Positions 33,393 through 41,918 of a stretch of DNA of 64,000 bases are shown one piece after another. The notes below the pieces were generated by a model, which was given only the letters and a program-made list of their open reading frames with translations, had not been told where the DNA came from and searched no databases. Each line of letters starts with the position of its first letter. Position 1 is the first letter of the stretch. This DNA is from Bacteroidaceae bacterium. Lineage in GTDB: Bacteria > Bacteroidota > Bacteroidia > Bacteroidales > Bacteroidaceae. The stretch is taken from positions 21,223-85,222 of the forward strand of contig JAFYQQ010000047.1 in the NCBI GenBank assembly GCA_017559845.1, given 5' to 3'. The translations under genes were made by a program, and so were the position numbers.

Positions 33393-33613
33393 CTGCTCGT
33401 CCCAAAATACTGGATGACTCCATCTTCCTCCAAATCCATAAAACTACGGAGATAAATGTCTCCTGTACTGCATGAGGGCAACGTGATGTTGGTCTCTATG
33501 CCCAATGTGTAATCCGTGTTGTCCAAGTCATAGTCATTGTCAACACATGAGGTCTGTATGCCGCCACATAAAATGCAGAGTCCCAACAGACGGAAATAGT
33601 GTAAATGTTTCAT
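33389..33613 (-). pseudogene. Lipoprotein gene, N-terminal part before frameshift
   Basis: A 74-residue frame starting at MKHLHYFRLLGLCILCGGIQ, with the lipobox QTSC and mature start CVDNDYDLDNTDY. This is a lipoprotein signal peptide followed by a Asp/Asn-rich linker common in Bacteroidetes lipoproteins. The frame stops at 33389 while the downstream frame (31701-33392) goes on with the expected protein body. A TACTTTTG box at 33652-33659 is about 39 nt upstream. The in-frame GTG at 33712 is rejected as start because it precedes the promoter box. Confidence 0.78.
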
Positions 33614-33651
33614 ATTTGTTGATAAATTATTGTTATCCTTTTTAGCAATGG

Positions 33652-33659
33652 CAAAAGTA
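33652..33659 (-). promoter_or_regulatory. -7 box (TACTTTTG) for the lipoprotein/DUF5723 operon
   Basis: Reverse strand TACTTTTG fits TAnnTTTG, 39 nt before the signal-peptide ATG. Confidence 0.55.
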
Positions 33660-33749
33660 ATAAAAAATGTTAACACATCAAAACATAACTTAAATGATGG
33701 AGGCAGAAACACAAAAAAAGATGATTTAGACCAAAAATAATTGTTATTT

Positions 33750-33781
33750 TTTGTGTGATTCGTGGAAACTCATTAAATTTG
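33750..33781 (+). promoter_or_regulatory. Promoter for ECF sigma gene (TTTG -N20- TAAATTTG)
   Basis: TTTG at 33750-33753 and TAAATTTG at 33774-33781 are separated by 20 nt, agreeing with the full Bacteroidetes -33/-7 promoter. The mRNA leader would be about 80 nt. Confidence 0.65.
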
Positions 33782-33866
33782 TCTTGTTAAATATAAAAAT
33801 GTATTGTCTAATTAAAGAAATTGCCTATTGAGAAAACATTACACGAAACAATAAAAACAAAGCGTA

Positions 33867-34457
33867 ATGAATAACATTAATACGATGACCGACCATGAGT
33901 TGGTAACATTGTATGAAAACGGCAATGACAATGCATTTGATATTCTCTTGGCAAGACATCAAGAGTATGTATATTCGTACATCCTTTTTCTTGTACGTAA
34001 GAGAGAAGATGCAGACGACATTTTTCAGGAGACTTTCACCCGTGCCATTACGGCCATACGTGAGCACCGCTACCAGACTACAGGTAAATTCAATGCCTGG
34101 CTGATACGCATAGCCCATAATCTGGCCATAGATCATGCCAGATCATGCACTGCAGATTTGTATTCTTCTCGGGATGCATTCTCATCCAACGTCTTGAACA
34201 ACTTGAAGTATAGCGAAAAATGCCAAGAATCTCAAATCATCGAGCAGCAGAATCTGGACACATTAAAACAAATGCTCTCCTACCTGCCAGAAAACCAGCA
34301 AGAGATTGTATTCCTTCGTTTTTATGAAGACCTCTCGTTCCGCGAGATTGCAGAACAAAAAGGAATAAGCATCAATACCGCATTGGGACGTATGCGCTAT
34401 GCCCTCATCAATCTTCGCAAAATGATTCAAAGCCACCAGATCAGCCTGGTCGGGTAA
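33867..34457 (+). CDS. ECF-type RNA polymerase sigma factor
   Basis: A 196-residue sigma factor. Region 2 (about 20-90) has AFDILLARHQEYVYSYILFLVRKREDADDIFQETFTRA, followed by FNAWLIRIAHNLAIDHAR. Region 4 (about 130-190) has LPENQQEIVFLRFYEDLSFREIAEQKGISINTALGRMRYALINLRK, a helix-turn-helix for -35-type recognition. There is no adjacent FecR-like anti-sigma or TonB receptor, so it is not of the usual polysaccharide-utilisation kind. A long leader and a full -33/-7 promoter precede it, and a strong hairpin follows. Targets unknown. Confidence 0.93.
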   Translation: MNNINTMTDHELVTLYENGNDNAFDILLARHQEYVYSYILFLVRKREDADDIFQETFTRAITAIREHRYQTTGKFNAWLIRIAHNLAIDHARSCTADLYSSRDAFSSNVLNNLKYSEKCQESQIIEQQNLDTLKQMLSYLPENQQEIVFLRFYEDLSFREIAEQKGISINTALGRMRYALINLRKMIQSHQISLVG

Positions 34458-34464
34458 CATACCA

Positions 34465-34505
34465 GCCTTATATTGGGGACAGCAAAACAATCCCCAATAT
34501 AAGGC
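34465..34505. terminator. 15-bp perfect hairpin after the sigma gene
   Basis: GCCTTATATTGGGGA pairs perfectly with TCCCCAATATAAGGC, loop 11 nt; no T-tract on the forward strand follows, so it may be a terminator or a processing structure. Confidence 0.6.
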
Positions 34506-34572
34506 ATAAAGAGACACTTCCAAATTCTACATATCGGGAGTCTCCGAAATTTTTCATTTTTTTCGTGTCAAT

Positions 34573-34593
34573 GATACAATAATTTGTTGTATC
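34573..34593 (+). promoter_or_regulatory. Inverted repeat GATACAA..TTGTATC enclosing TAATTTG
   Basis: Seven-bp arms flank a 7-nt centre containing a -7-like TAATTTG, about 45 nt before the 44-aa ORF that leads the rpe-comEC unit. It may be an operator overlapping a promoter. Confidence 0.4.
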
Positions 34594-34636
34594 GGGACGT
34601 TTTGTTAATAGTAATTCTAACAAAATATTGACGCCT

Positions 34637-34771
34637 ATGACACAAACTTTACCCTTACCTTATTTTAATTTAAGCCCGAGTAATGACGTGCTGGCATATA
34701 TCCGCCAGTTCGCACGTTCTTATAAGGCTCAGTCCCAACCTCTTAAAATTAAAAAGATTCAATTGACATGA
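34637..34771 (+). CDS. 44-aa ORF translationally coupled to rpe
   Basis: A short ORF reads MTQTLPLPYFNLSPSNDVLA, then YIRQFARSYKAQSQPLKIKK and IQLT, and its stop overlaps the rpe start codon (ATGA). The amphipathic middle (SNDVLAYIRQFARSYKA) and basic tail suggest a small soluble protein or a leader peptide whose translation controls rpe. Short ORFs of this type, with LSPSNDV..YIRQFARSYK, are found upstream of rpe or elsewhere in Bacteroidales under hypothetical names; I cannot give a function. The tight overlap is the main support for it being real. Confidence 0.65.
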   Translation: MTQTLPLPYFNLSPSNDVLAYIRQFARSYKAQSQPLKIKKIQLT

Positions 34772-35409
34772 TCGCACCTTCTCTTTTATCTGCCGATTTC
34801 GCTCATCTTTCTCAAGAAATGGAGTGGTTTAACCGCAGCAAAGCGGACTGGCTACATTTGGATATAATGGACGGAGTTTTTGTACCTAATATTTCATTCG
34901 GTTTTCCTGTTCTGAAATATGTGGCAGAACTTTGCACAAAACCTCTTGATGTACATCTGATGATAGTCCAGCCAGAAAAGTTTGTTCGTGAAGTTGCGGC
35001 ACTTGGCGCTCATGTCATGAGTGTGCATTACGAAGCTTGCCCCCATCTTCACCGTGTTTTGGGCCAGATACGCGATGCCGGCATGAAAGCCGGAGTTGTC
35101 CTTAATCCGGCAACCCCTGTCAGCCTTCTTTCAGACATCATTTGCGATGCAGACCTGGTTCTGCTCATGTCTGTCAATCCCGGATTTGGCGGACAGAAGT
35201 TTATTCCTCATACAGTAGAAAAGGTCAAGCAGCTACGTGCGCTGATCCAAGAAAGCGGAAGCAAGGCGCTTATCGAAGTGGACGGTGGTGTCACGTTAGA
35301 AAACGCACCACTGCTCATGCAAGCGGGAGCGGACGTGCTTGTCGCCGGAAGCAGCGTCTTTAATGCGCCGAATCCGGAAGAGGCTTGTGCCCGATTTGCA
35401 TCGTTATGA
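34768..35409 (+). CDS. rpe: Ribulose-phosphate 3-epimerase
   Basis: A 213-residue TIM-barrel enzyme of the pentose phosphate pathway interconverting ribulose-5-P and xylulose-5-P. Motifs: IAPSLLSADFAHL at the start, WLHLDIMDGVFVPNISFG with the metal-binding His and Asp, DVHLMIVQPEKF, VHYEAC, LLMSVNPGFGGQKFI, and VDGGVTLENAPLLMQAGADVLVAGSSVF. Normal length. It is coupled at both ends (ATGA overlaps with the 44-aa ORF and comEC). Confidence 0.97.
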   Translation: MIAPSLLSADFAHLSQEMEWFNRSKADWLHLDIMDGVFVPNISFGFPVLKYVAELCTKPLDVHLMIVQPEKFVREVAALGAHVMSVHYEACPHLHRVLGQIRDAGMKAGVVLNPATPVSLLSDIICDADLVLLMSVNPGFGGQKFIPHTVEKVKQLRALIQESGSKALIEVDGGVTLENAPLLMQAGADVLVAGSSVFNAPNPEEACARFASL

Positions 35410-36593
35410 CAGCCCTAAAGACTCCTTTGATTGCTGTATTCCCTTGTTTTTGCACAGGGTTAATCATTGGTCTTTTATTTCCTTCAGAATCTTATCTTGC
35501 CCCTACCATTGCGGTGGGGGCTTTTGCATTGTGGGCGTCATACAAAAGCAAAGGGTTTGTTACAGACCTGCTGATTCTATTGTTATGTGTATTGATTGGC
35601 GCCCAACGGATGTCTGCAAGTTTTCAGAATATGGGAAATGAGACAAACAGTACATCCTTCATTGAAGAGAAGTTCAACAGCATTTCCGAGCAACTGGAGT
35701 CTCGTCTTCATGCAGCAGGATTGCGGGGAGACGAGATGAGTCTGACGTCCGCATTGGTCCTGGGGAATAGAGATGGTTTGAATCCCGAATTAAAAACGAA
35801 ATTTCGTCAGGTTGGAGCAAGCCATTTACTTGCGTTAAGCGGAATGCACTTAGGGGTCATATACGGGCTTCTATGTGTTATTTGCATACGTTGGGTCAGA
35901 TTTTCCCCTTTTCGTTGGATCGCCCTGCCGCTTCTGATTTGTGGGCTGTGGACTTACACGCTATTGACGGGAATGCCGGCTTCATTAATCAGAGCCTCAT
36001 CCATGCTCTCTTTGGTCTGTCTGGGCATTCTGTTATTCCGTACCCCTCCTCTTCTTCACACGCTGACGCTTTCCGCCACTCTCATGCTTTTTGCAAATCC
36101 GTCTTTATTGACAGACATCGGATTCCAACTTTCTTTCCTTGCCGTACTCTTCATTGCCCTTGCCTACTCCCCCTTTCACAGTCTTTTCCATTCATGGCCC
36201 ATTATGGCCCGATGGCCAGCCCGGATGCTGTTGCTGTCGTTGTCTGCACAAATCGGAACTCTTCCATTATCAGCATACTATTTCCATACACTGCCATTGT
36301 CGGGTCCAATAATCAGCTTAATCCTGATACCCATAACCACTGCCCTTATATACGGAGGATTGTTTACGTTGATATTACCCATGCCGTTATTTGCCTCATT
36401 TACGAGTTTGTGCGTACAAGCAGAATTGTGGGTTCTGGACTTTTGGATGAATCTCTTCCCCGATTCGCTTTGGAACAATCTTCATCCATCACCGTTAAGC
36501 GTTATGCTGATATACATCGCCATGCTCGCCGGTTTTACCAGACTATACAAGATGTCATCAGACATAAAAAAGACACATCAGTCCGTAGAATAG
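35406..36593 (+). CDS. ComEC/Rec2-related membrane protein, core domain only
   Basis: A 395-residue polytopic protein from MTALKTPLIAV (35406), overlapping the rpe stop codon (ATGA). It contains the Competence core motif HLLALSGMHLGVIYGLLC (about 145), RWIALPLLICGLWTYTLLTGMPASLIRASSMLSL, and DIGFQLSFLAVLFIALAYSP, typical of ComEC transmembrane channels. The N-terminal OB-fold (DUF4131) region is reduced to a short segment (about 20-110) and the C-terminal metallo-beta-lactamase domain is absent, whereas full-length ComEC is about 700 residues. DNA uptake alone by this protein is uncertain. Its end overlaps the convergent ClC gene by 16 nt. Confidence 0.88.
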   Translation: MTALKTPLIAVFPCFCTGLIIGLLFPSESYLAPTIAVGAFALWASYKSKGFVTDLLILLLCVLIGAQRMSASFQNMGNETNSTSFIEEKFNSISEQLESRLHAAGLRGDEMSLTSALVLGNRDGLNPELKTKFRQVGASHLLALSGMHLGVIYGLLCVICIRWVRFSPFRWIALPLLICGLWTYTLLTGMPASLIRASSMLSLVCLGILLFRTPPLLHTLTLSATLMLFANPSLLTDIGFQLSFLAVLFIALAYSPFHSLFHSWPIMARWPARMLLLSLSAQIGTLPLSAYYFHTLPLSGPIISLILIPITTALIYGGLFTLILPMPLFASFTSLCVQAELWVLDFWMNLFPDSLWNNLHPSPLSVMLIYIAMLAGFTRLYKMSSDIKKTHQSVE

Positions 36594-38371
36594 TCTGCCA
36601 TCATCTGCCTGTAGACTGCCAGAACGCTACTCTTGCGAATGAAGCCGACAAATGTTCCCTCGGAATCCACCACCGGAAGATTCCACATCCTTGTACGGTC
36701 AAACACTTTCAGCACCACATCCATAGGATCCTGCACACTCAGCCTTGCCACTGGCGGTTTCATCAATTGTGCCACCCTGAAATCACGATACAATTCGGTA
36801 CGGAAAATCAAATGACGTATATCATCCAAGTAGACGACCCCCATCAGTTTCATTTGCTTGTCCACAACCGGGAATACAAAATACTTGCTTGTGCTGACAT
36901 GGTTGGCTATGTCCATAAGGGTCATGTCCGGATAAAGCACCTTATTATAATGTTGTATCACACTATCCATGCTCATGAGTGTGAGTATGGAACGGTCAGA
37001 ATGGTGAGTAAGCAATTCACCGCGCTGCGCCAGACGCATGGCATAAATGCTGTGCGGTTCAAAAATCTTAATGGTTAGATATGCACAAACTGCCACAATC
37101 ATCAAGGGCATGAACAGTTGGTAGCCGCCAGTAAGTTCCGCAATAAGGAATATGCCCGTCAGCGGAGCATGCATTACTCCGCTCATCAAGCCACACATAC
37201 CCAACATGGCAAAATTTCGTTCCGGCACAGTAAAGGAGAATATACCGTAAATGTTCCATATACGGCTGAACACAAATCCGGATATACATCCCAGGAAAAG
37301 ACTGGGCGCAAAGATTCCGCCACAACCGCCGCCTCCATTTGTCGCCGTGGAGGCAAACACCTTGAAAAGGATGATCAGGCTCAGATAAAGCAGCAACAAG
37401 TGCGAATGGCCATAGAACAGCGAGCTGTTAAGGGCGGTCTCCCAATCTGCCGTACCGTTTCCATTCAGCAGGAGCGTTATGAGGTCATACCCTTCTCCGT
37501 ACAATGGAGGGAAGAGGTAAATAAGAAGACTTAACGTCACTCCGCCAAGCAGCAACCGGGCATACGGATTTCCCAAACGGCGGAACACGCCTTCAAACCA
37601 GTTCATTGTACGGGTAAAATACAATGCCACCAAACCACACATAATTCCCAACATGATATATGCCGGGATGCGGGTTACCTGGAAAGGGTCTACAAGGTGG
37701 AACTCGAAAACCGGGCTGATGCCGGAAACGGCAAAGGTTATGCCTGCCGCCGTAACACAACTCACCAACAACGGCAGAAGGCTGCTCATGGTAAGGTCAA
37801 TCATCAGTACCTCAAGCACAAACACCAATCCTGCAATCGGCGCCTTGAAAATACCTGCCACAGCTCCGGCCGCTCCACAGCCCACCAACAGCATCATCTG
37901 CTTGCCGGACAGATAGAATGCGCGGCCAAGGTTACTGCCAATGGCGCTTCCCGTAAGTACAATAGGGGCCTCGGCTCCCACACTACCGCCAAAACCGATT
38001 GTGATAGCACTGGCCGCAACACTGCTCCAAGTGTTATGAAGACGAATCTTGCTCTGTTTACGCGCAATGGCAAAAAGAATTTTTGTCACGCCATGCCCAA
38101 TGTCATCCCTCACGATGTAACGGATAAAGAGCATGGTAAACAAGATTCCCACAACCGGATAAACCAAATAAAGCCAGTTGGCTTCCGTTATGTTGAATCC
38201 ATGAGTGAGCAAATGCTCAATAGACTCAATAAGCCACTTCAACAGCAAACCTGCAGACGCAGTGAACACACCCACCAGAAGGCTGATGAGCAACATGAAC
38301 TGGTTGTCGGACAAGTGACGTCTGCGCCACTTGATAATGTAAGCCCAAAAATTGCGTCCTTTCATAATCAT
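36578..38371 (-). CDS. ClC-type chloride channel/antiporter with CBS pair
   Basis: A 597-residue ClC protein. Selectivity motifs are present: GFGGSVGAEAPIVLTGSA with the gating Glu, AGIFKAPIAGLVFVLE, NGGGGCGGIFAPSLFLGC (GxFxP loop), and CGLMSGVMHAPLTGIFLIAELTG. About 10-12 membrane helices occupy residues 20-440. Two CBS domains follow at about 470-590 (MTLMDIANHVSTSKYFVFPVVD, DPMDVVLKVFDRTRMWNLPVVDSEGTFVGFI), probably nucleotide-binding regulators. It follows yrdC and prfC on the same strand with a 41-nt gap. Start could be Met1 or Met3. Confidence 0.94.
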   Translation of the reverse strand: MIMKGRNFWAYIIKWRRRHLSDNQFMLLISLLVGVFTASAGLLLKWLIESIEHLLTHGFNITEANWLYLVYPVVGILFTMLFIRYIVRDDIGHGVTKILFAIARKQSKIRLHNTWSSVAASAITIGFGGSVGAEAPIVLTGSAIGSNLGRAFYLSGKQMMLLVGCGAAGAVAGIFKAPIAGLVFVLEVLMIDLTMSSLLPLLVSCVTAAGITFAVSGISPVFEFHLVDPFQVTRIPAYIMLGIMCGLVALYFTRTMNWFEGVFRRLGNPYARLLLGGVTLSLLIYLFPPLYGEGYDLITLLLNGNGTADWETALNSSLFYGHSHLLLLYLSLIILFKVFASTATNGGGGCGGIFAPSLFLGCISGFVFSRIWNIYGIFSFTVPERNFAMLGMCGLMSGVMHAPLTGIFLIAELTGGYQLFMPLMIVAVCAYLTIKIFEPHSIYAMRLAQRGELLTHHSDRSILTLMSMDSVIQHYNKVLYPDMTLMDIANHVSTSKYFVFPVVDKQMKLMGVVYLDDIRHLIFRTELYRDFRVAQLMKPPVARLSVQDPMDVVLKVFDRTRMWNLPVVDSEGTFVGFIRKSSVLAVYRQMMADYSTD

Positions 38372-38412
38372 GCGATGTACGGTATCAGATGTTGATGTGT
38401 ATATGAATTGCT

Positions 38413-38988
38413 TTATCGGATAATCTTGACTTCGCCGTCTGCCTTCAGTTTTATAATCCGGCTTGGCGTTCCTTTTGAAGTGTCATTCTGGCGACATTTC
38501 ATGACATAGTCCACTCCGGAAATAATCTGAGGTGATATCTCGCTGAAACATTGCGGAGAATCCTCACCGCTTATATTCGCGCTCGTACTGACAATGGGTT
38601 TCTGGAATTTGAAACACAACTTGTTGCTGATATTCTCACGGGTTACACGCATGCCAATGCTGCCGTCCTCTGCCATCAGACAAGCAGGCAGGTTTACTGC
38701 ATTGTCCAGAATCAGCGTTAGCGGTTTTTCCGTGTACTCCATCAGATCCCATGCCACATCAGGCATATTTCTTATATATCGGGGAAGCCGGTTCGCATTG
38801 TCCACCAGACAAATGAGTGCCTTGGAGTCGCTCCGTTGCTTCAGTGCGAAGACACGCTTGACAGCGTCTTCGTTGGTGGCATCGCAACCAATGCCCCAGA
38901 TGGTATCCGTGGGATATAGTATCAGCCCTCCCCGGCGCAGTGTTTCCACTGCGGTCTGGATATCTTCAGCTATTTCTTTTTGTGTCAT
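38413..38988 (-). CDS. TsaC/YrdC-type L-threonylcarbamoyladenylate synthase
   Basis: A 191-residue Sua5/YciO/YrdC protein. RRGGLILYPTDTIWGIGCDATNEDAVKRVFALKQR contains the conserved KxR...SxN-type substrate site (here KQRSDSKALICLVDN), followed by GSIGMRVTREN and PIVSTSANISGEDSP. It makes threonylcarbamoyl-AMP for tRNA t6A37 together with TsaD. The short length indicates the YrdC form without a Sua5 domain. It starts directly after the prfC stop codon with no gap, so the two are coupled; the ClC gene follows. Confidence 0.92.
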   Translation of the reverse strand: MTQKEIAEDIQTAVETLRRGGLILYPTDTIWGIGCDATNEDAVKRVFALKQRSDSKALICLVDNANRLPRYIRNMPDVAWDLMEYTEKPLTLILDNAVNLPACLMAEDGSIGMRVTRENISNKLCFKFQKPIVSTSANISGEDSPQCFSEISPQIISGVDYVMKCRQNDTSKGTPSRIIKLKADGEVKIIR

Positions 38989-40563
38989 TTAAAATTCGCT
39001 TGTAAAATGGAAACGTATATGTTCAAAGTCCTGCTGCGCCATGGTCAGCACATAGCCCGAGTCGGCAAGGAATACGTCTCTTCCGTCACGGTCCTTTGCC
39101 ATATACTGGTACTTGCGTTTCTTGAACATCTCCAGTTCTGACTCATATCCCGGCTCACACTCAATCCAGCATGCCTTGTACAGGCTGACCGGCTCCCAGC
39201 GGCAACGTGCGTTGTATTCGTTTTCCAGACGGTACTGGATGACCTCAAACTGCAACTGACCTACGGTTCCGATGATCTTTCGGCCATTGAATTGGTTCAC
39301 AAAAAGCTGGGCCACACCTTCGTCCATCAGTTGGTTGATACCCTTTTCCAACTGTTTTGTCTTCATGGGATCGGCGTTCTCAATATATTTGAACATTTCG
39401 GGCGAGAAGGAAGGCAATCCTCTGTAATGCAACAGTTCGCCTTCTGTCAGTGTGTCTCCGATTTTGAATATACCGTTGTCGGGAAGTCCGACAATGTCGC
39501 CAGGCCATGCTTCGTCAATGGTTTCCTTGCGTTGCGCCATAAACTGTGTGGGGCTGGAGAAACGCACGGTCTTTCCGTTGCGCACATGATAATAGGGCGC
39601 ATTGCGCACAAAACGTCCCGAGCAGACTTTGCAGAAAGCGATACATGAACGGTGATTGGGGTCAATGTTGGCCGTAATCTTGAAGATGAAGCCAGAGAAC
39701 TTGTTTTCTTCGGGATCCACGGTACGTTCCTCTGCCTTGACAGGACGGGGACAGGGAGCGATCTGCACAAAACAGTCCAACATTTCCTGCACGCCGAAGT
39801 TGTTCAATGCAGAGCCGAAGAATACCGGTGCCACTTCCGCATCGCGGTAGCTTTCCACATCAAACTCGGGATACACGCCGTCCACCAGTTCCAGGTCCTC
39901 ACGCAATTTTGCCGCATCGGCCTCACCCACCTGCTGGTCCAGTTCCTCGCTGTTCAGATCCACACTCACTTTTTCCGTCACCTTCTGCTTGTCGGGTGTA
40001 AAGAGGTTCAGGTTGTTTTCATAAATGTTATACACTCCCTTGAAACGCATACCCTGGTTGATGGGCCAGCTGAGCGGGCGCACCTTTATCTGGAGTTCTT
40101 CTTCCAGTTCATCCAGCAAGTCAAAGGGATCGCGGCCCTCTCGGTCCATCTTGTTTATATAGATGATAACAGGGGTCTTGCGCATGCGGCAGACGGTCAT
40201 CAGCTTGCGTGTCTGCGTCTCCACACCCTTGGCGCTGTCCACCACAATGATGGCGCTGTCCACGGCCGTAAGGGTACGGAACGTATCCTCGGCAAAGTCC
40301 TGGTGACCGGGAGTGTCCAGAATGTTCACCTTATATCCCTGATAGTCAAACTCCATCACACTGGTGGTCACGCTGATTCCGCGCTGCTTTTCAATCTCCA
40401 TCCAGTCGCTGGTGGCCGTTTTCTTTATCTTGTTACTCTTTACCGCACCGGCAACCTGAATCTGGCCTCCGAAGAGCAACAGTTTTTCCGTCAAGGTTGT
40501 CTTACCGGCATCGGGATGGGATATGATGGCAAATGTCCTTCTTCTCTCAATTTCTTGGTTCAT
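38989..40563 (-). CDS. prfC: Peptide chain release factor 3
   Basis: A 524-residue translational GTPase that recycles RF1/RF2. Motifs: [17 protein letters not shown] (P-loop), [12 protein letters not shown] (switch I), [17 protein letters not shown] (switch II with catalytic His), [20 protein letters not shown] (NKxD), and the RF3-type C-terminus (GIEAPxQxD-like [17 protein letters not shown] and [21 protein letters not shown]). Length matches the family. It heads or follows DUF4924 by 8 nt and is followed directly by yrdC. Confidence 0.96.
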   Translation of the reverse strand: MNQEIERRRTFAIISHPDAGKTTLTEKLLLFGGQIQVAGAVKSNKIKKTATSDWMEIEKQRGISVTTSVMEFDYQGYKVNILDTPGHQDFAEDTFRTLTAVDSAIIVVDSAKGVETQTRKLMTVCRMRKTPVIIYINKMDREGRDPFDLLDELEEELQIKVRPLSWPINQGMRFKGVYNIYENNLNLFTPDKQKVTEKVSVDLNSEELDQQVGEADAAKLREDLELVDGVYPEFDVESYRDAEVAPVFFGSALNNFGVQEMLDCFVQIAPCPRPVKAEERTVDPEENKFSGFIFKITANIDPNHRSCIAFCKVCSGRFVRNAPYYHVRNGKTVRFSSPTQFMAQRKETIDEAWPGDIVGLPDNGIFKIGDTLTEGELLHYRGLPSFSPEMFKYIENADPMKTKQLEKGINQLMDEGVAQLFVNQFNGRKIIGTVGQLQFEVIQYRLENEYNARCRWEPVSLYKACWIECEPGYESELEMFKKRKYQYMAKDRDGRDVFLADSGYVLTMAQQDFEHIRFHFTSEF

Positions 40564-40571
40564 ATCTTTAT

Positions 40572-41102
40572 TTATGATGTTTTTTCGTTATTATATTCCT
40601 TTGAAAGCATTTCCAGCAGATGGACAATGGGCTTGATGGCTTTTTCCGTAGCTTCCGAAACCTCCTGTCCTTTCATTTTCAACAGGGTGACGCCATAGAC
40701 GGCATCCAGACAATTCTCAATCTCGTGGGCTTCCCTGCTTGCGCCGTGCGCCCTTAGGTCCACAATACAGGGCAAGGCCTTGAAGTAAGCGGCATTGTAG
40801 AACGACTGCTTGGGATCCTGCAACAATTCCTGATGGCGGTCGGCAAGCAGCAATACGGTGTTGCGCACCACCTGCAGATGTCCCTTCTCCTGGATGTTCT
40901 CGTCACGCATCATACCAATCAGGTTAGCATACCACTCTCCCACCTCGGCCTGCTGTTCCTTTGTATAGTTGAAACGGGGCAGATATTGGTTGCAGATGTG
41001 GTCAAGGTCCAATCCGTATGCCCGTATGATATCCTCAACCTGATACATATACAGGACATAGGCGGTTACATGCGACTGTCGTAATTTTCGGGCAATATAC
41101 AT
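40572..41102 (-). CDS. DUF4924 family protein
   Basis: A 176-residue cytoplasmic helical protein matching the Bacteroidetes family DUF4924: [29 protein letters not shown], then [32 protein letters not shown] and [25 protein letters not shown]. No catalytic motif is seen and function is unknown. It precedes prfC by 8 nt, a pairing that may link it to translation. LysE gene upstream is 18 nt away, so a LysE-DUF4924-prfC-yrdC-ClC unit is likely. Confidence 0.88.
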   Translation of the reverse strand: MYIARKLRQSHVTAYVLYMYQVEDIIRAYGLDLDHICNQYLPRFNYTKEQQAEVGEWYANLIGMMRDENIQEKGHLQVVRNTVLLLADRHQELLQDPKQSFYNAAYFKALPCIVDLRAHGASREAHEIENCLDAVYGVTLLKMKGQEVSEATEKAIKPIVHLLEMLSKEYNNEKTS

Positions 41103-41120
41103 GGTCTGAAAAATTTATCC

Positions 41121-41762
41121 TTAATAGAAAAAAGTATAGGCCAGACCGATCACCGAGGCTATCATCACACCCACGCCAATGTAGCGGTTGATGCGGCCGA
41201 TGGTGTTCATGTGGAAACTGCTTCTTACCTTGTCGATGGCATGCGTTAGCGAGAGCCACCAGATCATGGCTCCGGCCAAAATCGCGACCATGCCCAGGGA
41301 TTGCTCAACCGGCGATTCTGGCTGTACAAAACCAAAGCGGGCGAAAAGCGCCATGAACAGGAAGATGATAAGCGGATTGCTCAGGGTCACCAGAAAACCG
41401 GTCAGCGCATTTTGGAAAAAGTTACCACGGTGCTGTCCGGGCGGTGCGATGGAGGGTTTGGAACGGTAAGTGTACCAACCGAAAAGAAACAGCATGATGC
41501 TGCCGCCCAAACGCAGATAAAGCATTGTCGAGGGTTTTTCCACGATGTCCATCACCGCACTCATGCCCAATACCGTAAGGATGGCATATATCATGTCGCT
41601 CACGGCCGCGCCGATGCCTGTCGCCAGCCCGTAACGGTGGCCTTTGTTCAACGTTCTGCGCACAGTAAGCACGCCAACCGGACCCATCGGAGCACTCACA
41701 ATAATGCCCACAATCAGTCCTTTTATAATCAAGTCTATGGTTTTTATAGGGTCTATCCACAT
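41121..41762 (-). CDS. LysE/RhtB family amino-acid exporter
   Basis: A 213-residue membrane protein with about six helices. The N-terminal LysE signature is GLIVGIIVSAPMGPVGVLTVRRTLNKG with HRYGLATGIGAAVSDMIYAIL; later helices include FLVTLSNPLIIFLFMALFARFG (the conserved NP) and GAMIWWLSLTHAIDKVRS. Family members export basic or neutral amino acids; the substrate cannot be told here. First gene of the reverse-strand unit ending in ClC. The upstream sequence has GAATTTTG, a poor match to the -7 box. Confidence 0.9.
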   Translation of the reverse strand: MWIDPIKTIDLIIKGLIVGIIVSAPMGPVGVLTVRRTLNKGHRYGLATGIGAAVSDMIYAILTVLGMSAVMDIVEKPSTMLYLRLGGSIMLFLFGWYTYRSKPSIAPPGQHRGNFFQNALTGFLVTLSNPLIIFLFMALFARFGFVQPESPVEQSLGMVAILAGAMIWWLSLTHAIDKVRSSFHMNTIGRINRYIGVGVMIASVIGLAYTFFY

Positions 41763-41842
41763 AATTGTTGCAAAATTCGTAATTTTTTTCGACTTTTCAT
41801 ATTTTTTTACAGTAAAAGTGGAGATTTCTGAAATGAATTATT

Positions 41843-41850
41843 TACCTTTG
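41843..41850 (+). promoter_or_regulatory. -7 box (TACCTTTG) for the ROK kinase gene
   Basis: TACCTTTG lies about 69 nt before the ATG at 41919. Confidence 0.6.
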
Positions 41851-41918
41851 TGGGAGTCAAATACTTTTTTGGCAAGAAATCTATATTATTTCACATTTAA
41901 TACATAATTTATTATATC

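Noticed and set aside
35873..37078. 401-codon forward frame over comEC and ClC
   Set aside because: Overlaps both genes in other frames with no motif, promoter or plausible start.
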